Below, in pieces: positions 52,963 through 61,541 of a DNA stretch of 64,000 nt. The DNA is from Lentibacillus sediminis (GTDB lineage: Bacteria; Bacillota; Bacilli; Bacillales; Amphibacillaceae), in contig NZ_NIXK01000001.1 of assembly GCF_002763455.1 (NCBI RefSeq), positions 372,001-436,000 of the forward strand, given 5' to 3'. The notes under the pieces were generated by a model, which did no database searches, was not told the DNA's origin, and saw only the letters and a list, made by a program, of their open reading frames with translations. Position numbers and translations under genes: made by a program. The number at the start of each line of letters is the position of its first letter. Positions within the stretch are counted from its first letter, which is position 1.

Positions 52963-53635
52963 AACGAGCAAAATGCGGTACCTGATTACCAAATTAAGCC
53001 CGAAATCACCAATCTCCGAGCAATACCGGACGATTCGTACGAACCTGCAGTTTTCTGCGGTCGACGATGACCTGCAAACAATGCTGGTAACCTCCGCAGG
53101 GCCCGGCGAAGGAAAATCAATGACCACTGCGAATCTGGCAGTCGTTTATGCGCAGCAGGGGATGAGTGTTCTGCTTGTCGATGCAGATATGCGGAAGCCA
53201 ACGGTTCATTATACATTCCGTCTCGATAATCTAATGGGCTTGAGCAATGTGCTGGTGGGAGACTCCACCTTGGAGGAGGCTATTACGCCAAGTGATGTCG
53301 ATAATCTCGATCTGATTTCATGCGGGCCAATCCCGCCAAACCCTTCCGAATTGCTATCATCCCGGAAAATGGAGCGAATGATTGAAGAGGCCAAAAACCT
53401 GTATGACCTGATCATTTTCGACACACCGCCCGTACTCGCGGTTGCCGACTCGCAAATCCTTTCCAATATGGTGGATGGCTCATTGCTGGTCGTGCGCAGC
53501 AAGCACACGGATCAGGAAGCCGCCCAGAAAGCGATTGAGTCGCTGCAGGCGGTGAATGCCAGAGTGCTGGGGACCGTGCTGAATGACCGGGAAAAGAAAG
53601 AAGCGAATTATTATTACTATTATGGTGCTAATTAG
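52937..53635 (+). CDS. Tyrosine-protein kinase, CpsD/CapB (BY-kinase) family
   Basis: 232 aa from ATG 52937 (AAGGAGGG 6 bases upstream; a TTG at 52934 is also in frame). BY-kinase motifs: Walker A SAGPGEGKSMTTANLA, Walker A' VLLVDADMRKPT, Walker B LIIFDTPPVL and the C-terminal tyrosine cluster EANYYYYYGAN, which is the autophosphorylation site. It works with the upstream co-polymerase, and its tyrosines are dephosphorylated by CpsB-type phosphatases such as the one at 55829. The ExxRxxRTNL motif is also present (SEQYRTIRTNLQF). Confidence 0.95.
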   Translation: MARKKNQSRTSKMRYLITKLSPKSPISEQYRTIRTNLQFSAVDDDLQTMLVTSAGPGEGKSMTTANLAVVYAQQGMSVLLVDADMRKPTVHYTFRLDNLMGLSNVLVGDSTLEEAITPSDVDNLDLISCGPIPPNPSELLSSRKMERMIEEAKNLYDLIIFDTPPVLAVADSQILSNMVDGSLLVVRSKHTDQEAAQKAIESLQAVNARVLGTVLNDREKKEANYYYYYGAN

Positions 53636-53642
53636 TGGTGTG

Positions 53643-53677
53643 AACTCTCTGTCCTTTGGGGCGGGGAGTTTGTTTTT
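53643..53677 (+). terminator. Terminator after the tyrosine kinase gene
   Basis: AACTCTCTGTCC (53643-53654), loop TTTG, GGGCGGGGAGTT (53659-53670): 12 pairs, three of them G-T, followed by TGTTTTT. It separates the co-polymerase/kinase pair from the phosphatase-like genes. Confidence 0.75.
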
Positions 53678-53698
53678 CAGTTGCTGGGAAATTAATTA

Positions 53699-53971
53699 AA
53701 CCGGGCGAGTGGCGTTCAAAGTCGGGCGACCGCACCGCTAAAACGGGCGAGTGGCAGTCAAAGTCGGGCTACCACGCCGCCAAATCGGGCGAGTGACCCT
53801 CGAAGTCGGGCGACCACCACCTCAATTCGTGCGGCCACCCTTTCAAGTCACGCGGCAGAACGACCAAATCGCGCGGTCCGCACCTCAAATCGCGCGACAA
53901 CCACCTCAATTCGGGTGACCACCACCTCAATTCGCGCGAACACCCGCCCAAATCGCGTGACCACCCACCAC
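53699..53971. repeat. 21-bp repeat array 3 (13 units)
   Basis: Thirteen units, each exactly 21 bases. The head varies from AACGGGCGA-like forms in the first half (AGTCGGGCG, AATCGGGCG) to AATCGCGCG and ATTCGCGCG in the second; tails are C-rich (ACCACCTCA recurs). The early units carry GGGCGA in place of GCGCGA, so the array looks like two diverged sub-families joined head to tail. It occupies half of the 546-base gap 53636-54181; the rest is AT-rich leader before the next gene. Confidence 0.9.
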
Positions 53972-54181
53972 CCCAAATCCCGAATCTGCCAAACCCATTC
54001 CCAATTCGACATAATCCGACAAAATACCCAAAAACTAGACATGATAAATGATAAAAAAGACCTAGAAAACCATACAAATTTCTGCTAAGATGAAGAAACT
54101 AGCATATTGATCAGCCCTCCTTACATAAAGTAGATGCAGGTCCTTCTGATTAGGAAAATGGGACTGCGTGGAGGGGACAAA

Positions 54182-54952
54182 TTGATTGATATAAACAATC
54201 ACATACTGCCCGGAATGGATGATGGTGCGGCCACACTTGCAACAACCATGGAGATGGCCAGCCACGCTGCCGACAACGGAATAACGCAGATTGTAGCCAC
54301 GCCGAGTCACCAGGGCGGCAAATACAGCAATACAAAAACAGATATCCTTGGAGCCTTAAATTATGTACAGAGCAAGCTGACAGACGAGCGAACACCGATA
54401 AAAATCCTTCCCGGCCAGGTTACGCGAATCTATGGAGATCTGCTGGGAGACCTAAAAAAAGGCGAGATTCTGCCGCTGAATGAGACGAGTCACTATGTGC
54501 TGTTGGAGCTGCCGGAGAACCATGTGCCGCAGTATACCATTCAGCTCCTATTCGACATGCAAATAGCAGGGTACATGCCGATACTGGTACATCCGGAGCG
54601 GAACCTGGAACTAAGGGAAAGACCAAACCTGCTCCACCGCCTAATAATGAATGGTGCGCTCGCGCAATTGAAGGCAACCAGTCTCACAGGTGGGGCCGGA
54701 AAAAGCACCAAGCGGATCGCCCAGCAAATGCTCGAGGCCAATCTCGTGCACTTTATTGCTTCAGAAGCCCGGAATGCCCAGCAAATATCCGCTCTCCCAG
54801 AAGCGTATGAAGAGGTCCGCAAACAATACGGGGCCCAGCTACTCAACCAACTGATGGAGAACGCCAATGCAGCAACCTTTGGGCATTACGTAGAAAAAGA
54901 GATACCAGCGCGCATTCCTGCCAGGAAACAGTGGAAGCTATTCAACAGGTAA
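54182..54952 (+). CDS. CpsB/CapC-like PHP protein with degenerate metal site (likely inactive phosphatase paralogue)
   Basis: 256 aa from TTG 54182 (GGAGGGGA about 8 bases upstream; an ATG at 54134 lacks a site). It aligns almost without gaps to the intact CpsB at 55829, but key residues differ: His5 to Asn5, His42 to Ser42, Glu80 to Val80, Asp194 to Glu195 and His196 to Arg197. HPERN and the LELP glutamate are retained. PHP phosphatases need these residues to bind their metal cluster, so catalytic loss is expected. The fold, length and remaining sequence (about half identical) are kept, so it is not simply decaying. It may bind phosphotyrosine kinase or act as a sensor (inference). Confidence 0.85.
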   Translation: MIDINNHILPGMDDGAATLATTMEMASHAADNGITQIVATPSHQGGKYSNTKTDILGALNYVQSKLTDERTPIKILPGQVTRIYGDLLGDLKKGEILPLNETSHYVLLELPENHVPQYTIQLLFDMQIAGYMPILVHPERNLELRERPNLLHRLIMNGALAQLKATSLTGGAGKSTKRIAQQMLEANLVHFIASEARNAQQISALPEAYEEVRKQYGAQLLNQLMENANAATFGHYVEKEIPARIPARKQWKLFNR

Positions 54953-54970
54953 TCTCTATACAAGGCGGGG

Positions 54971-55633
54971 ATGAACATGGAAAGTATATGTTATCTAACA
55001 AAAGCGCCACCTGCGGAATCCGTTCTGGAGACCCTGGCGCAGGAGCCTGATCTGAAAATGCTCGGGGTCATCTATTACACAGACACGGCACCCATCATGG
55101 TAGAAATACTGAAGCCGGATGTCCTGGTGTTCGACACAGAAGATATCACACCAAAAAAAACTCACCAGCTCATCAGCCAAGTAAAGCAAAGGCTACAGGA
55201 AACAAAAATCATTGCCCTAATTGCCGTAAGCGTCCGGAAGACTACCTTTCCTTTGATGGAAGCGGGAGCAGACAGCCTGCTGTTAAAGACCAGGGATCTG
55301 GCACATCGTCTGCTTTCCACTGTTCAAACAATCCGGGACGGTGGCTATATAATGCCACCACAGACGAAGACGTGCTTCATCAAATTGCTGATTCTATGGA
55401 AAAGCGTCTCTCTCGACACTTTCCACGAGCGCCTGCATCAGGAAGGAATCCACCTTTCCAAGCGGGAGGCAGAAATCGCCTACCTGATGAAACAGGGCTT
55501 GAAAAACAGGGACATTGCCTTCAAGCTTCGTTCCTATGAGCCGACAATCAAGGTGCATGTCAGTCATATTTACAAAAAAACTGGCATAAAAGGGAGAAGC
55601 ACGCTGGTGTCTTATTTGAATGAAATACAATAA
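54971..55633 (+). CDS. LuxR-family transcriptional regulator with degenerate receiver domain
   Basis: 220 aa. The N-terminal ~125 residues resemble a response-regulator receiver (LKPDVLVFDTEDITPKKTHQL with a candidate phospho-Asp; TFPLMEAGADSLLLKTRDLAHRLLSTVQ), but the acidic pair expected near residue 10 is replaced by YLTKAPPAE. The C-terminus has a LuxR helix-turn-helix (LSKREAEIAYLMKQGLKNRDIAFKL ... IKVHVSHIYKKTGIKGRSTLVSYL). No histidine kinase gene is nearby. It lies 18 bases after the CpsB-like gene and before the intact CpsB, so local control of the polysaccharide genes is likely (inference). Confidence 0.85.
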   Translation: MNMESICYLTKAPPAESVLETLAQEPDLKMLGVIYYTDTAPIMVEILKPDVLVFDTEDITPKKTHQLISQVKQRLQETKIIALIAVSVRKTTFPLMEAGADSLLLKTRDLAHRLLSTVQTIRDGGYIMPPQTKTCFIKLLILWKSVSLDTFHERLHQEGIHLSKREAEIAYLMKQGLKNRDIAFKLRSYEPTIKVHVSHIYKKTGIKGRSTLVSYLNEIQ

Positions 55634-55741
55634 CTAAACAAAATATTACATTTTCGTAAATTATGTGGCATAAATGTAGAAATCTGCTAGAATAGAGTAT
55701 ATGACTATTGACCTAGCAAATCAGAATAGCAATCCTTGTCA

Positions 55742-55770
55742 TTGAATAAATCGACAAATGTTGCTATAAT
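55742..55770 (+). promoter_or_regulatory. Sigma-A promoter upstream of the intact CpsB gene
   Basis: TTGAAT (55742-55747), 17-base spacer, extended -10 TGC-TATAAT (TATAAT 55765-55770). The spacer contains ATCGACAAAT, one mismatch from a reverse-oriented Spo0A box. Confidence 0.7.
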
Positions 55771-55828
55771 AGATAGATAAAATTTCAACAATTTGAACAA
55801 AAAGCACAAAACTAGGAAGTGACACTTG

Positions 55829-56593
55829 ATGATAGATATTCATAGTCATATATTGCCAGGTGTGGATGACGGCGCACAGACCGAGGAAGACAGTCTTGCA
55901 ATGGCGAGACAGGCCGTCGAGCAGGGCATACATACCATCATTGCCACACCGCACCACAAGAACGGCAACTATGAGAATGAGCGGGATACAATTATCACGC
56001 ATGTCGGGATTCTAAACGACCTGTTCGCCAAGGAAGACATTCCGCTCGAGGTGCTGCCGGGGCAGGAATTACGGATTAACGGCCAGATAATCGAGGATAT
56101 CGGACGCGGAGAAATTCTCGCGCTAAACAAAACAAAATATCTGTTTGTCGAATTTCCGTCTACCAGCGTGCCGCGTTATGCGACACAAATGCTATTCGAC
56201 ATTCAGGTGGCAGGCTACACGCCCGTGATTGTCCACCCGGAGCGGAACAGGCAATTGCTCGAGCATCCCGGCCAATTATACGAGTTTGTGCGGAACGGAG
56301 CCTTAACCCAGTTAACCGCAGGCAGTGTAATCGGCAAATTCGGGAAAAACATTCAAAAATTCACCCACCAACTAATCGAAGCCAATCAGACACATTTCAT
56401 CGCATCAGACGCACACAATATCACCAACCGCGGATTCTACCTGGACGAGGCGTTTCAGGAAGTGAAGAACAGCTTTGGCAACGAGTATTATTATCTGCTG
56501 CTGGAAAACAGCCAGCTGCTCGTGGATAACATGAACGTGAATAAGATGGAACCAGAGATGATCCGAAAGAAAAAGTTTCTCGGGTTGTTTTAG
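55829..56593 (+). CDS. Tyrosine-protein phosphatase, CpsB/CapC (YwqE) family
   Basis: 254 aa PHP-fold manganese-dependent phosphatase that removes phosphate from the C-terminal tyrosines of CpsD-type kinases. Complete metal set: MIDIHSHILPGVDDGA (His5, His7), ATPHHKNGNY (His42/43), LPGQELRI (Glu80), FVEFP (Glu108), VHPERN (His136) and FIASDAHN (Asp194, His196). ATG 55829 is preferred because the family begins M-I-D-I-H; a TTG 3 bases earlier is in frame. AGGAAG lies about 9 bases upstream and a strong promoter at 55742. The kinase is 2.2 kb upstream. Confidence 0.94.
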   Translation: MIDIHSHILPGVDDGAQTEEDSLAMARQAVEQGIHTIIATPHHKNGNYENERDTIITHVGILNDLFAKEDIPLEVLPGQELRINGQIIEDIGRGEILALNKTKYLFVEFPSTSVPRYATQMLFDIQVAGYTPVIVHPERNRQLLEHPGQLYEFVRNGALTQLTAGSVIGKFGKNIQKFTHQLIEANQTHFIASDAHNITNRGFYLDEAFQEVKNSFGNEYYYLLLENSQLLVDNMNVNKMEPEMIRKKKFLGLF

Positions 56594-56630
56594 ATTGCAG
56601 GGAACATCCCGCTTAACTTGGGAACCGCAA

Positions 56631-56650
56631 TCCGACAAAATCCGACAAAA
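56631..56650 (+). repeat. 10-bp direct repeat before the dehydratase gene
   Basis: TCCGACAAAA occurs twice back to back (56631-56640, 56641-56650). A near copy, TCCGACAAAAT, lies at 54015, before the CpsB-like gene. It may be a regulator-binding site. Confidence 0.4.
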
Positions 56651-56720
56651 CTGATCTGTTCATACAGACACAACAGTAATCACCCAATTACCCCATCACC
56701 AAAGAAAGGAGGCACCCTTT

Positions 56721-58550
56721 GTGACATACAAAAAAAGGTTGACGCTGCTCATATTACTCGACTCCGTCATCGTCAGCACCGCCATCTTTATCGCCTCATG
56801 GATCGTTTATCCATATACGAATGTATCTGAGCTTGACGGAATCATCATCAGCGCCGTGGCCTTATTAGCCTTTCATCATATATTCGCAGCGATTTACAAG
56901 CTGTACAACAAAGTTTGGTCTTATGCCAGTGTCGGCGAATTAATGGCGATCGTACAGGCGGTCACCTTTTCAGTTGCGGCTGCAGGGATTGTGCAATTCC
57001 TCGCCAACGACTTTGCCATCTACCGCAGAGCACTCCTTGTAACATGGCTATTACATATTATAGGTATCGGCGGTTCGCGTTTCATCTGGCGCATTTACCG
57101 CGATCGCTACATAAAAAATACCACCAATCAAAAGCGTACGCTGATTGTAGGCGCTGGTTCAGCAGGCGCGATGATTGTCCGCCAGCTGAAAAATGAACAC
57201 AATCAGGCGGAACTCTTACCCGTAGCATTTGTCGATGATGACTTCTCCAAACAAAAGATGCAAATATACAACCTGCCTGTAGCAGGAATGGTAAAAGACA
57301 TTGAAAAAGTTGCCGAGGAATTGGAAATCGAGCATATCGTCATTGCGATTCCTTCACTAAGGAATGGTGCATTGGAAAAGATCGTCAATGAATGCAACAA
57401 GACAAGCGCCAGGGTGCAAATGATCCCGAAAATCGAGGATCTGATGACAGGAAAGGTCTCTGTCAGCAGTCTGAAAAACGTGGAAGTGGAAGATCTTCTT
57501 GGCCGGGATCCGGTCGAGCTGGATATCAACTCCATTTCCGAATATGTCACCGGAAGCACGGTCATGGTGACAGGAGCAGGCGGTTCGATTGGTTCCGAGT
57601 TATGCCGGCAGCTGATGCGTTTCAGTCCAGAAAAAATCATCCTCGTCGGTCACGGTGAATTCAGCATTTATACCATTGATATGGAATTGAAACAAAAATA
57701 CGGCGACACCGAAACGGAAATCCTACCAGTTATCGGTGACGTACAAGACCGTGACCGCATATTCGACATAGTTGACGAGCATCAGCCTGCAATTATTTAT
57801 CACGCAGCAGCACATAAACATGTGCCATTAATGGAATACAATCCGCACGAAGCGGTAAAAAACAATATCATCGGTACCAGAAATGTCGCAGAAGCAGCCG
57901 ATACATTTGGTGTGAGCAAATTTGTGCTCGTCTCAACAGATAAAGCAGTGAATCCAACGAATGTCATGGGTGCGACCAAGCGGATTGCAGAAATGGTTAT
58001 CCAGGACTTGTCAACCCGCAGCAAGACGAAATTTGTCGCTGTTCGGTTCGGCAATGTCCTTGGAAGCCGCGGCAGTGTCATTCCGCTGTTTAAGAAACAG
58101 ATTGAAAACGGCGGCCCGGTAACGGTTACCGATCCGGAAATGACCCGTTACTTCATGACGATTCCGGAAGCATCACGGCTGGTGATTCAAGCAGGCACAC
58201 TCGCAAACGGCGGGGAAATCTTTGTCCTGGATATGGGTGAGCCTGTGAAAATTGTGGATCTGGCGAGAAACCTGATTAAGCTGTCCGGTTATACGGAGGA
58301 TGAGATTCCGATTGAGTTCTCTGGCAAGCGGCCAGGAGAGAAGATGTTTGAAGAACTTCTTAGTGATAAAGAGGTCCACCCTGGTGAGGTTTATGAAAAG
58401 ATTTATGTTGGCCGGACTGTAGAAGTGGATGCGTCCGTGCTCATTGGATTAATTAATGAATTTGAAAGCTATCAGACAGATGAATTGAAAGATGAATTGA
58501 TGAAAATTGTTTATACGGAGCGGACGTTGTTGGCGGTTCAAAGTTCTTAA
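56721..58550 (+). CDS. Membrane-anchored UDP-sugar 4,6-dehydratase (CapD/PglF/WbpM-like)
   Basis: 609 aa, GTG start 56721 behind AAAGGAGG. Four N-terminal membrane helices (residues about 8-110), a first Rossmann-like domain with VGAGSAGAMIVRQL, then the catalytic extended-SDR domain with VTGAGGSIGSELCRQL near 297. Its active-site segment VSTDKAVNPTNVMGATKR lies near 405. Such enzymes convert UDP-GlcNAc to a 4-keto-6-deoxy sugar, the first step to bacillosamine-type or FucNAc-type residues. The aminotransferase at 59728 could use that product. Confidence 0.94.
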   Translation: MTYKKRLTLLILLDSVIVSTAIFIASWIVYPYTNVSELDGIIISAVALLAFHHIFAAIYKLYNKVWSYASVGELMAIVQAVTFSVAAAGIVQFLANDFAIYRRALLVTWLLHIIGIGGSRFIWRIYRDRYIKNTTNQKRTLIVGAGSAGAMIVRQLKNEHNQAELLPVAFVDDDFSKQKMQIYNLPVAGMVKDIEKVAEELEIEHIVIAIPSLRNGALEKIVNECNKTSARVQMIPKIEDLMTGKVSVSSLKNVEVEDLLGRDPVELDINSISEYVTGSTVMVTGAGGSIGSELCRQLMRFSPEKIILVGHGEFSIYTIDMELKQKYGDTETEILPVIGDVQDRDRIFDIVDEHQPAIIYHAAAHKHVPLMEYNPHEAVKNNIIGTRNVAEAADTFGVSKFVLVSTDKAVNPTNVMGATKRIAEMVIQDLSTRSKTKFVAVRFGNVLGSRGSVIPLFKKQIENGGPVTVTDPEMTRYFMTIPEASRLVIQAGTLANGGEIFVLDMGEPVKIVDLARNLIKLSGYTEDEIPIEFSGKRPGEKMFEELLSDKEVHPGEVYEKIYVGRTVEVDASVLIGLINEFESYQTDELKDELMKIVYTERTLLAVQSS

Positions 58551-58583
58551 TCCGCTGATGCAGGTAAAATGGAGGGTGAGAAA

Positions 58584-59462
58584 ATGAAAACAGTAAAAAA
58601 AGCAATTATTCCAGCAGCAGGACTAGGCACTAGGTTCTTACCGGCAACAAAAGCAATGCCTAAAGAAATGCTTCCAATTGTAGATAAGCCAACAATTCAA
58701 TATATTATTGAAGAAGCGATTGAATCGGGCATTGAAGATATTATTATTGTTACTGGAAAAGGGAAGCGTGCGATTGAAGATCATTTCGATCATAACTTTG
58801 AACTAGAAGACAATCTGATGAAAAAAGAAAAGTTTGAAATGCTTGAAAAGGTAAATCATGCGTCAAATGTAGATTTGCACTACATAAGACAGAAAGACCC
58901 GAAAGGTTTGGGCCATGCGGTATGGTGTGCAAGGAAATTCATTGGTGACGAGCCGTTTGCGGTGCTTCTTGGTGATGATATTGTACAGGCAGAAACACCA
59001 GGGTTAAGACAGTTAATTCAGCAATATGAAGAAACGCAAAGCTCTGTCGTTGGTGTGCAAAAAGTTCCTGGAAATGAAACTCATCGGTACGGAATTGTCG
59101 ACCCTAGCACGGTAGAGGGCAGACGGTATCAAGTACATGACTTTGTGGAAAAACCAAAACAGGGCACAGCTCCTTCCAATTTAGCTATTATGGGTAGGTA
59201 TGTGCTTACTCCGGAAATATTCGGCTTTCTTGATAAGCAAAAAATCGGTGCTGGAGGCGAGATTCAGCTTACAGATGCGATTCAAATGCTGAATGAGATC
59301 CAGTCGGTGTATGCATATGATTTTGAAGGAAAGCGATATGATGTTGGAGAGAAGTTAGGTTTTGTGAAAACAACGATTGATCTGGCTTTGGAGAATGAAG
59401 AGATTCGGGATGAATTGTTTGCTTATTTGAAAGAGAGGACTGAGAGTGGGTTAAGGGTTTAG
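58584..59462 (+). CDS. galU: UTP--glucose-1-phosphate uridylyltransferase
   Basis: Makes UDP-glucose for capsule and glycolipid synthesis. 292 aa from ATG 58584 (GGAGGGTGAG upstream; an in-frame ATG at 58569 is within 6 bases of that site). Nucleotidyltransferase motifs: [45 protein letters not shown] and VHDFVEKPK; end typical of GalU/GtaB. It is the last gene before the AT-rich cassette and is followed by a hairpin terminator. Confidence 0.96.
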   Translation: MKTVKKAIIPAAGLGTRFLPATKAMPKEMLPIVDKPTIQYIIEEAIESGIEDIIIVTGKGKRAIEDHFDHNFELEDNLMKKEKFEMLEKVNHASNVDLHYIRQKDPKGLGHAVWCARKFIGDEPFAVLLGDDIVQAETPGLRQLIQQYEETQSSVVGVQKVPGNETHRYGIVDPSTVEGRRYQVHDFVEKPKQGTAPSNLAIMGRYVLTPEIFGFLDKQKIGAGGEIQLTDAIQMLNEIQSVYAYDFEGKRYDVGEKLGFVKTTIDLALENEEIRDELFAYLKERTESGLRV

Positions 59463-59473
59463 CGCCTTATTGG

Positions 59474-59520
59474 TTAAAAGGGAGGATACCTCTTTGGGGT
59501 GTTTTGCCCTTTTAAGTGTT
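59474..59520 (+). terminator. Nested hairpin terminator after galU
   Basis: Outer stem TTAAAAGGG/CCCTTTTAA (59474-59482, 59507-59515) with an inner ACCTC/GGGGT stem; a moderate T-run lies within the 3' arm. A second small hairpin (ATTGGAA/TTCCAAT, 59643-59662) stands before the next gene. Confidence 0.5.
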
Positions 59521-59727
59521 CCTTAGGGGTTGGAAGTTTGGTAAATGGAATTACTTTCTGAATAGACCTTTTGTATTTTATACCCACATTTTGAGGCAAT
59601 TAAACATAATAAAGAGAAATGAGTTTAGTAGATTAGTAGTTGATTGGAAGGGGTATTCCAATTAAGTCCTAACAAACTAAACAACAATTAATTCTTAAAC
59701 TAAGATTTAAAAAGCGAGGAAAATAAA

Positions 59728-60942
59728 ATGATTGACACCGAGTTAAGAAATATACCATTCTCTCCACCGGATATCACGGAGGCTGAGATTGAAGAAGTTA
59801 TAAAATCTATGAAATCTGGTTGGATTACAACTGGACCTAGAACTAAAAAGTTTGAGAAAAGAATTGCTGAATATGTAGGTGTAAATAAAGCAGTCTGCTT
59901 AAATTCCGCAACAGCTTCTATGGAACTAACACTTCGTGTTTTAGGCGTAGGACCTGGAGACGAGGTCATTACCTCTGCCTATACTTATACTGCCTCTGCC
60001 TCAGTTATAGACCATGTTGGAGCTAAAATTGTACTTGTCGATACGGCCCCTGATTCCTTTGAAATGGACTATTCCAAACTGACTGAAGCAATTACAGAAA
60101 AGACGAAAGCTATAATTCCTGTAGATATTGCAGGTAAGATGTGTGATTACGACACGATATATGAAATAGTAGAAAGCAAGAAAGAGTTATTTAACCCAAA
60201 AAACGATCTTCAGCGTAAAATCAATAGAGTTACTATAATGTCGGATGCTGCTCATGCGTTTGGTGCTGAAAGAAAAGGATTGAAGTGCGGGCAAGTGTCT
60301 GATTTTACTTGCTTTTCTTTTCATGCAGTAAAGAACCTTACAACTGCTGAAGGAGGCGCAGTAGTATGGCGTAATGATCTTGGTTTAGATGATGAATGGA
60401 TATATAATCAGTATATGCTACATAGCCTTCATGGCCAATCTAAAGATGCATTTGCTAAAACACAAAAAGGTTCATGGGAATATGATATTGTTTATCCTGC
60501 TTATAAATGTAATATGACAGATATTACGGCAAGTATTGGTTTAATCCAAATGGATCGCTATAATGTTTTATTAAATAGACGTAAAGAAATTATTGGAATG
60601 TATAATGAAGGCTTATCGTCTTCGAATGTGCAAGTGTTGCAACATTATGGAGAAAACTATTGTTCTTCAGGCCATCTCTATTTATTAAGAATACCAGAAA
60701 TTAGTGAAGAAAAACGAAATGAAATTATTATTAAAATGGCTGAAGCAGGTGTTGCGTGTAATGTACACTACAAACCATTACCTATGTTTACTGCTTATAA
60801 GAATTTAGGATTTGATGTAAAAAACTTTCCAAATGCATACAAGCAGTATGTTAATGAAATCACACTCCCACTTCATACCTCATTGAGTGATGGTGATGTG
60901 TATTATATAATTTCTAAACTAAAAATAAATTTATCTATATAA
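59728..60942 (+). CDS. DegT/DnrJ/EryC1/StrS family sugar aminotransferase
   Basis: 404 aa PLP-dependent aminotransferase. Family features: GWITTGPRTKKFEKRIAEYVG, LNSATASMELTLRVLGVGPGDEVI, a cofactor Asp in MSDAAHAFGA and the Schiff-base lysine in FSFHAVKNLTTAEGG. It would aminate a 4-keto or 3-keto nucleotide sugar, such as the product of the dehydratase at 56721, as PglE/PseC-like enzymes do. GCGAGGAAAA precedes ATG 59728. Codon use is visibly more AT-rich than in the galU and dehydratase genes just upstream. Confidence 0.92.
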   Translation: MIDTELRNIPFSPPDITEAEIEEVIKSMKSGWITTGPRTKKFEKRIAEYVGVNKAVCLNSATASMELTLRVLGVGPGDEVITSAYTYTASASVIDHVGAKIVLVDTAPDSFEMDYSKLTEAITEKTKAIIPVDIAGKMCDYDTIYEIVESKKELFNPKNDLQRKINRVTIMSDAAHAFGAERKGLKCGQVSDFTCFSFHAVKNLTTAEGGAVVWRNDLGLDDEWIYNQYMLHSLHGQSKDAFAKTQKGSWEYDIVYPAYKCNMTDITASIGLIQMDRYNVLLNRRKEIIGMYNEGLSSSNVQVLQHYGENYCSSGHLYLLRIPEISEEKRNEIIIKMAEAGVACNVHYKPLPMFTAYKNLGFDVKNFPNAYKQYVNEITLPLHTSLSDGDVYYIISKLKINLSI

Positions 60943-60995
60943 TTATCATAAAGCTTTTGGTCAAAAGTATAATGGGGTTGGAGGGACGGACTCAA

Positions 60996-61493
60996 ATGAA
61001 TTTGTCTTTTGAAAAAGTCTTTAAAAATGAAGATGAAAAATTAAAAGAGATATATGAAATAATAAGGGCGAGCGGAGAGCATATGTTAAAACACCAGGGA
61101 CTAGCTCATTGGAAAACTCCTTATCCAATAAAATCAATTAAAAAAAATTGTGAAGAAAAAAATGTTTTTCTAGTAAAAGACCTAGATACAAATTTGTATG
61201 TACACACGTTCCAACTAGAGTTCAAATGTAGTATGAAAAATAATAATGAAGAACATGAGGCAGTTCTTAATAAATTTGCAACAATTCCACAAGCTGCCGG
61301 TAAAGGTATAGGAAAAAAGAGTTTGATTTATATTGAAGATTATTGCCGTAATAATGGTGCATCGATAATAAATCTAGATGTTTATGATCAGAGTAAGCAT
61401 GCTATTCAATTCTATAAAAAAAGAGGTTTTGTTGTTACCTCTTCTAAACCAACAAGAAATTTCACAGTATATATAATGGAAAAACAGCTATAA
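60996..61493 (+). CDS. GNAT family N-acetyltransferase
   Basis: 165 aa from ATG 60996 (TTGGAGGGA 8 bases upstream; frame open to an earlier GTG at 60957). The acetyl-CoA-binding motif reads PQAAGKGIGKKSLIYIEDYCRNNG, followed by LDVYDQSKHAIQFYKKRGF. In context it probably acylates the amino group put on by the upstream aminotransferase, but GNAT substrates cannot be read from sequence. Very AT-rich. Confidence 0.85.
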   Translation: MNLSFEKVFKNEDEKLKEIYEIIRASGEHMLKHQGLAHWKTPYPIKSIKKNCEEKNVFLVKDLDTNLYVHTFQLEFKCSMKNNNEEHEAVLNKFATIPQAAGKGIGKKSLIYIEDYCRNNGASIINLDVYDQSKHAIQFYKKRGFVVTSSKPTRNFTVYIMEKQL

Positions 61494-61541
61494 CCCCTTT
61501 TTTTAAGTGTGATAGTCGGTAATAGAAAAGAGCTGATTATA

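Noticed and set aside
46020-53971. CRISPR arrays
   Set aside because: Units are 21 bases with spacers of about 12, far below CRISPR dimensions, and no cas genes are present.
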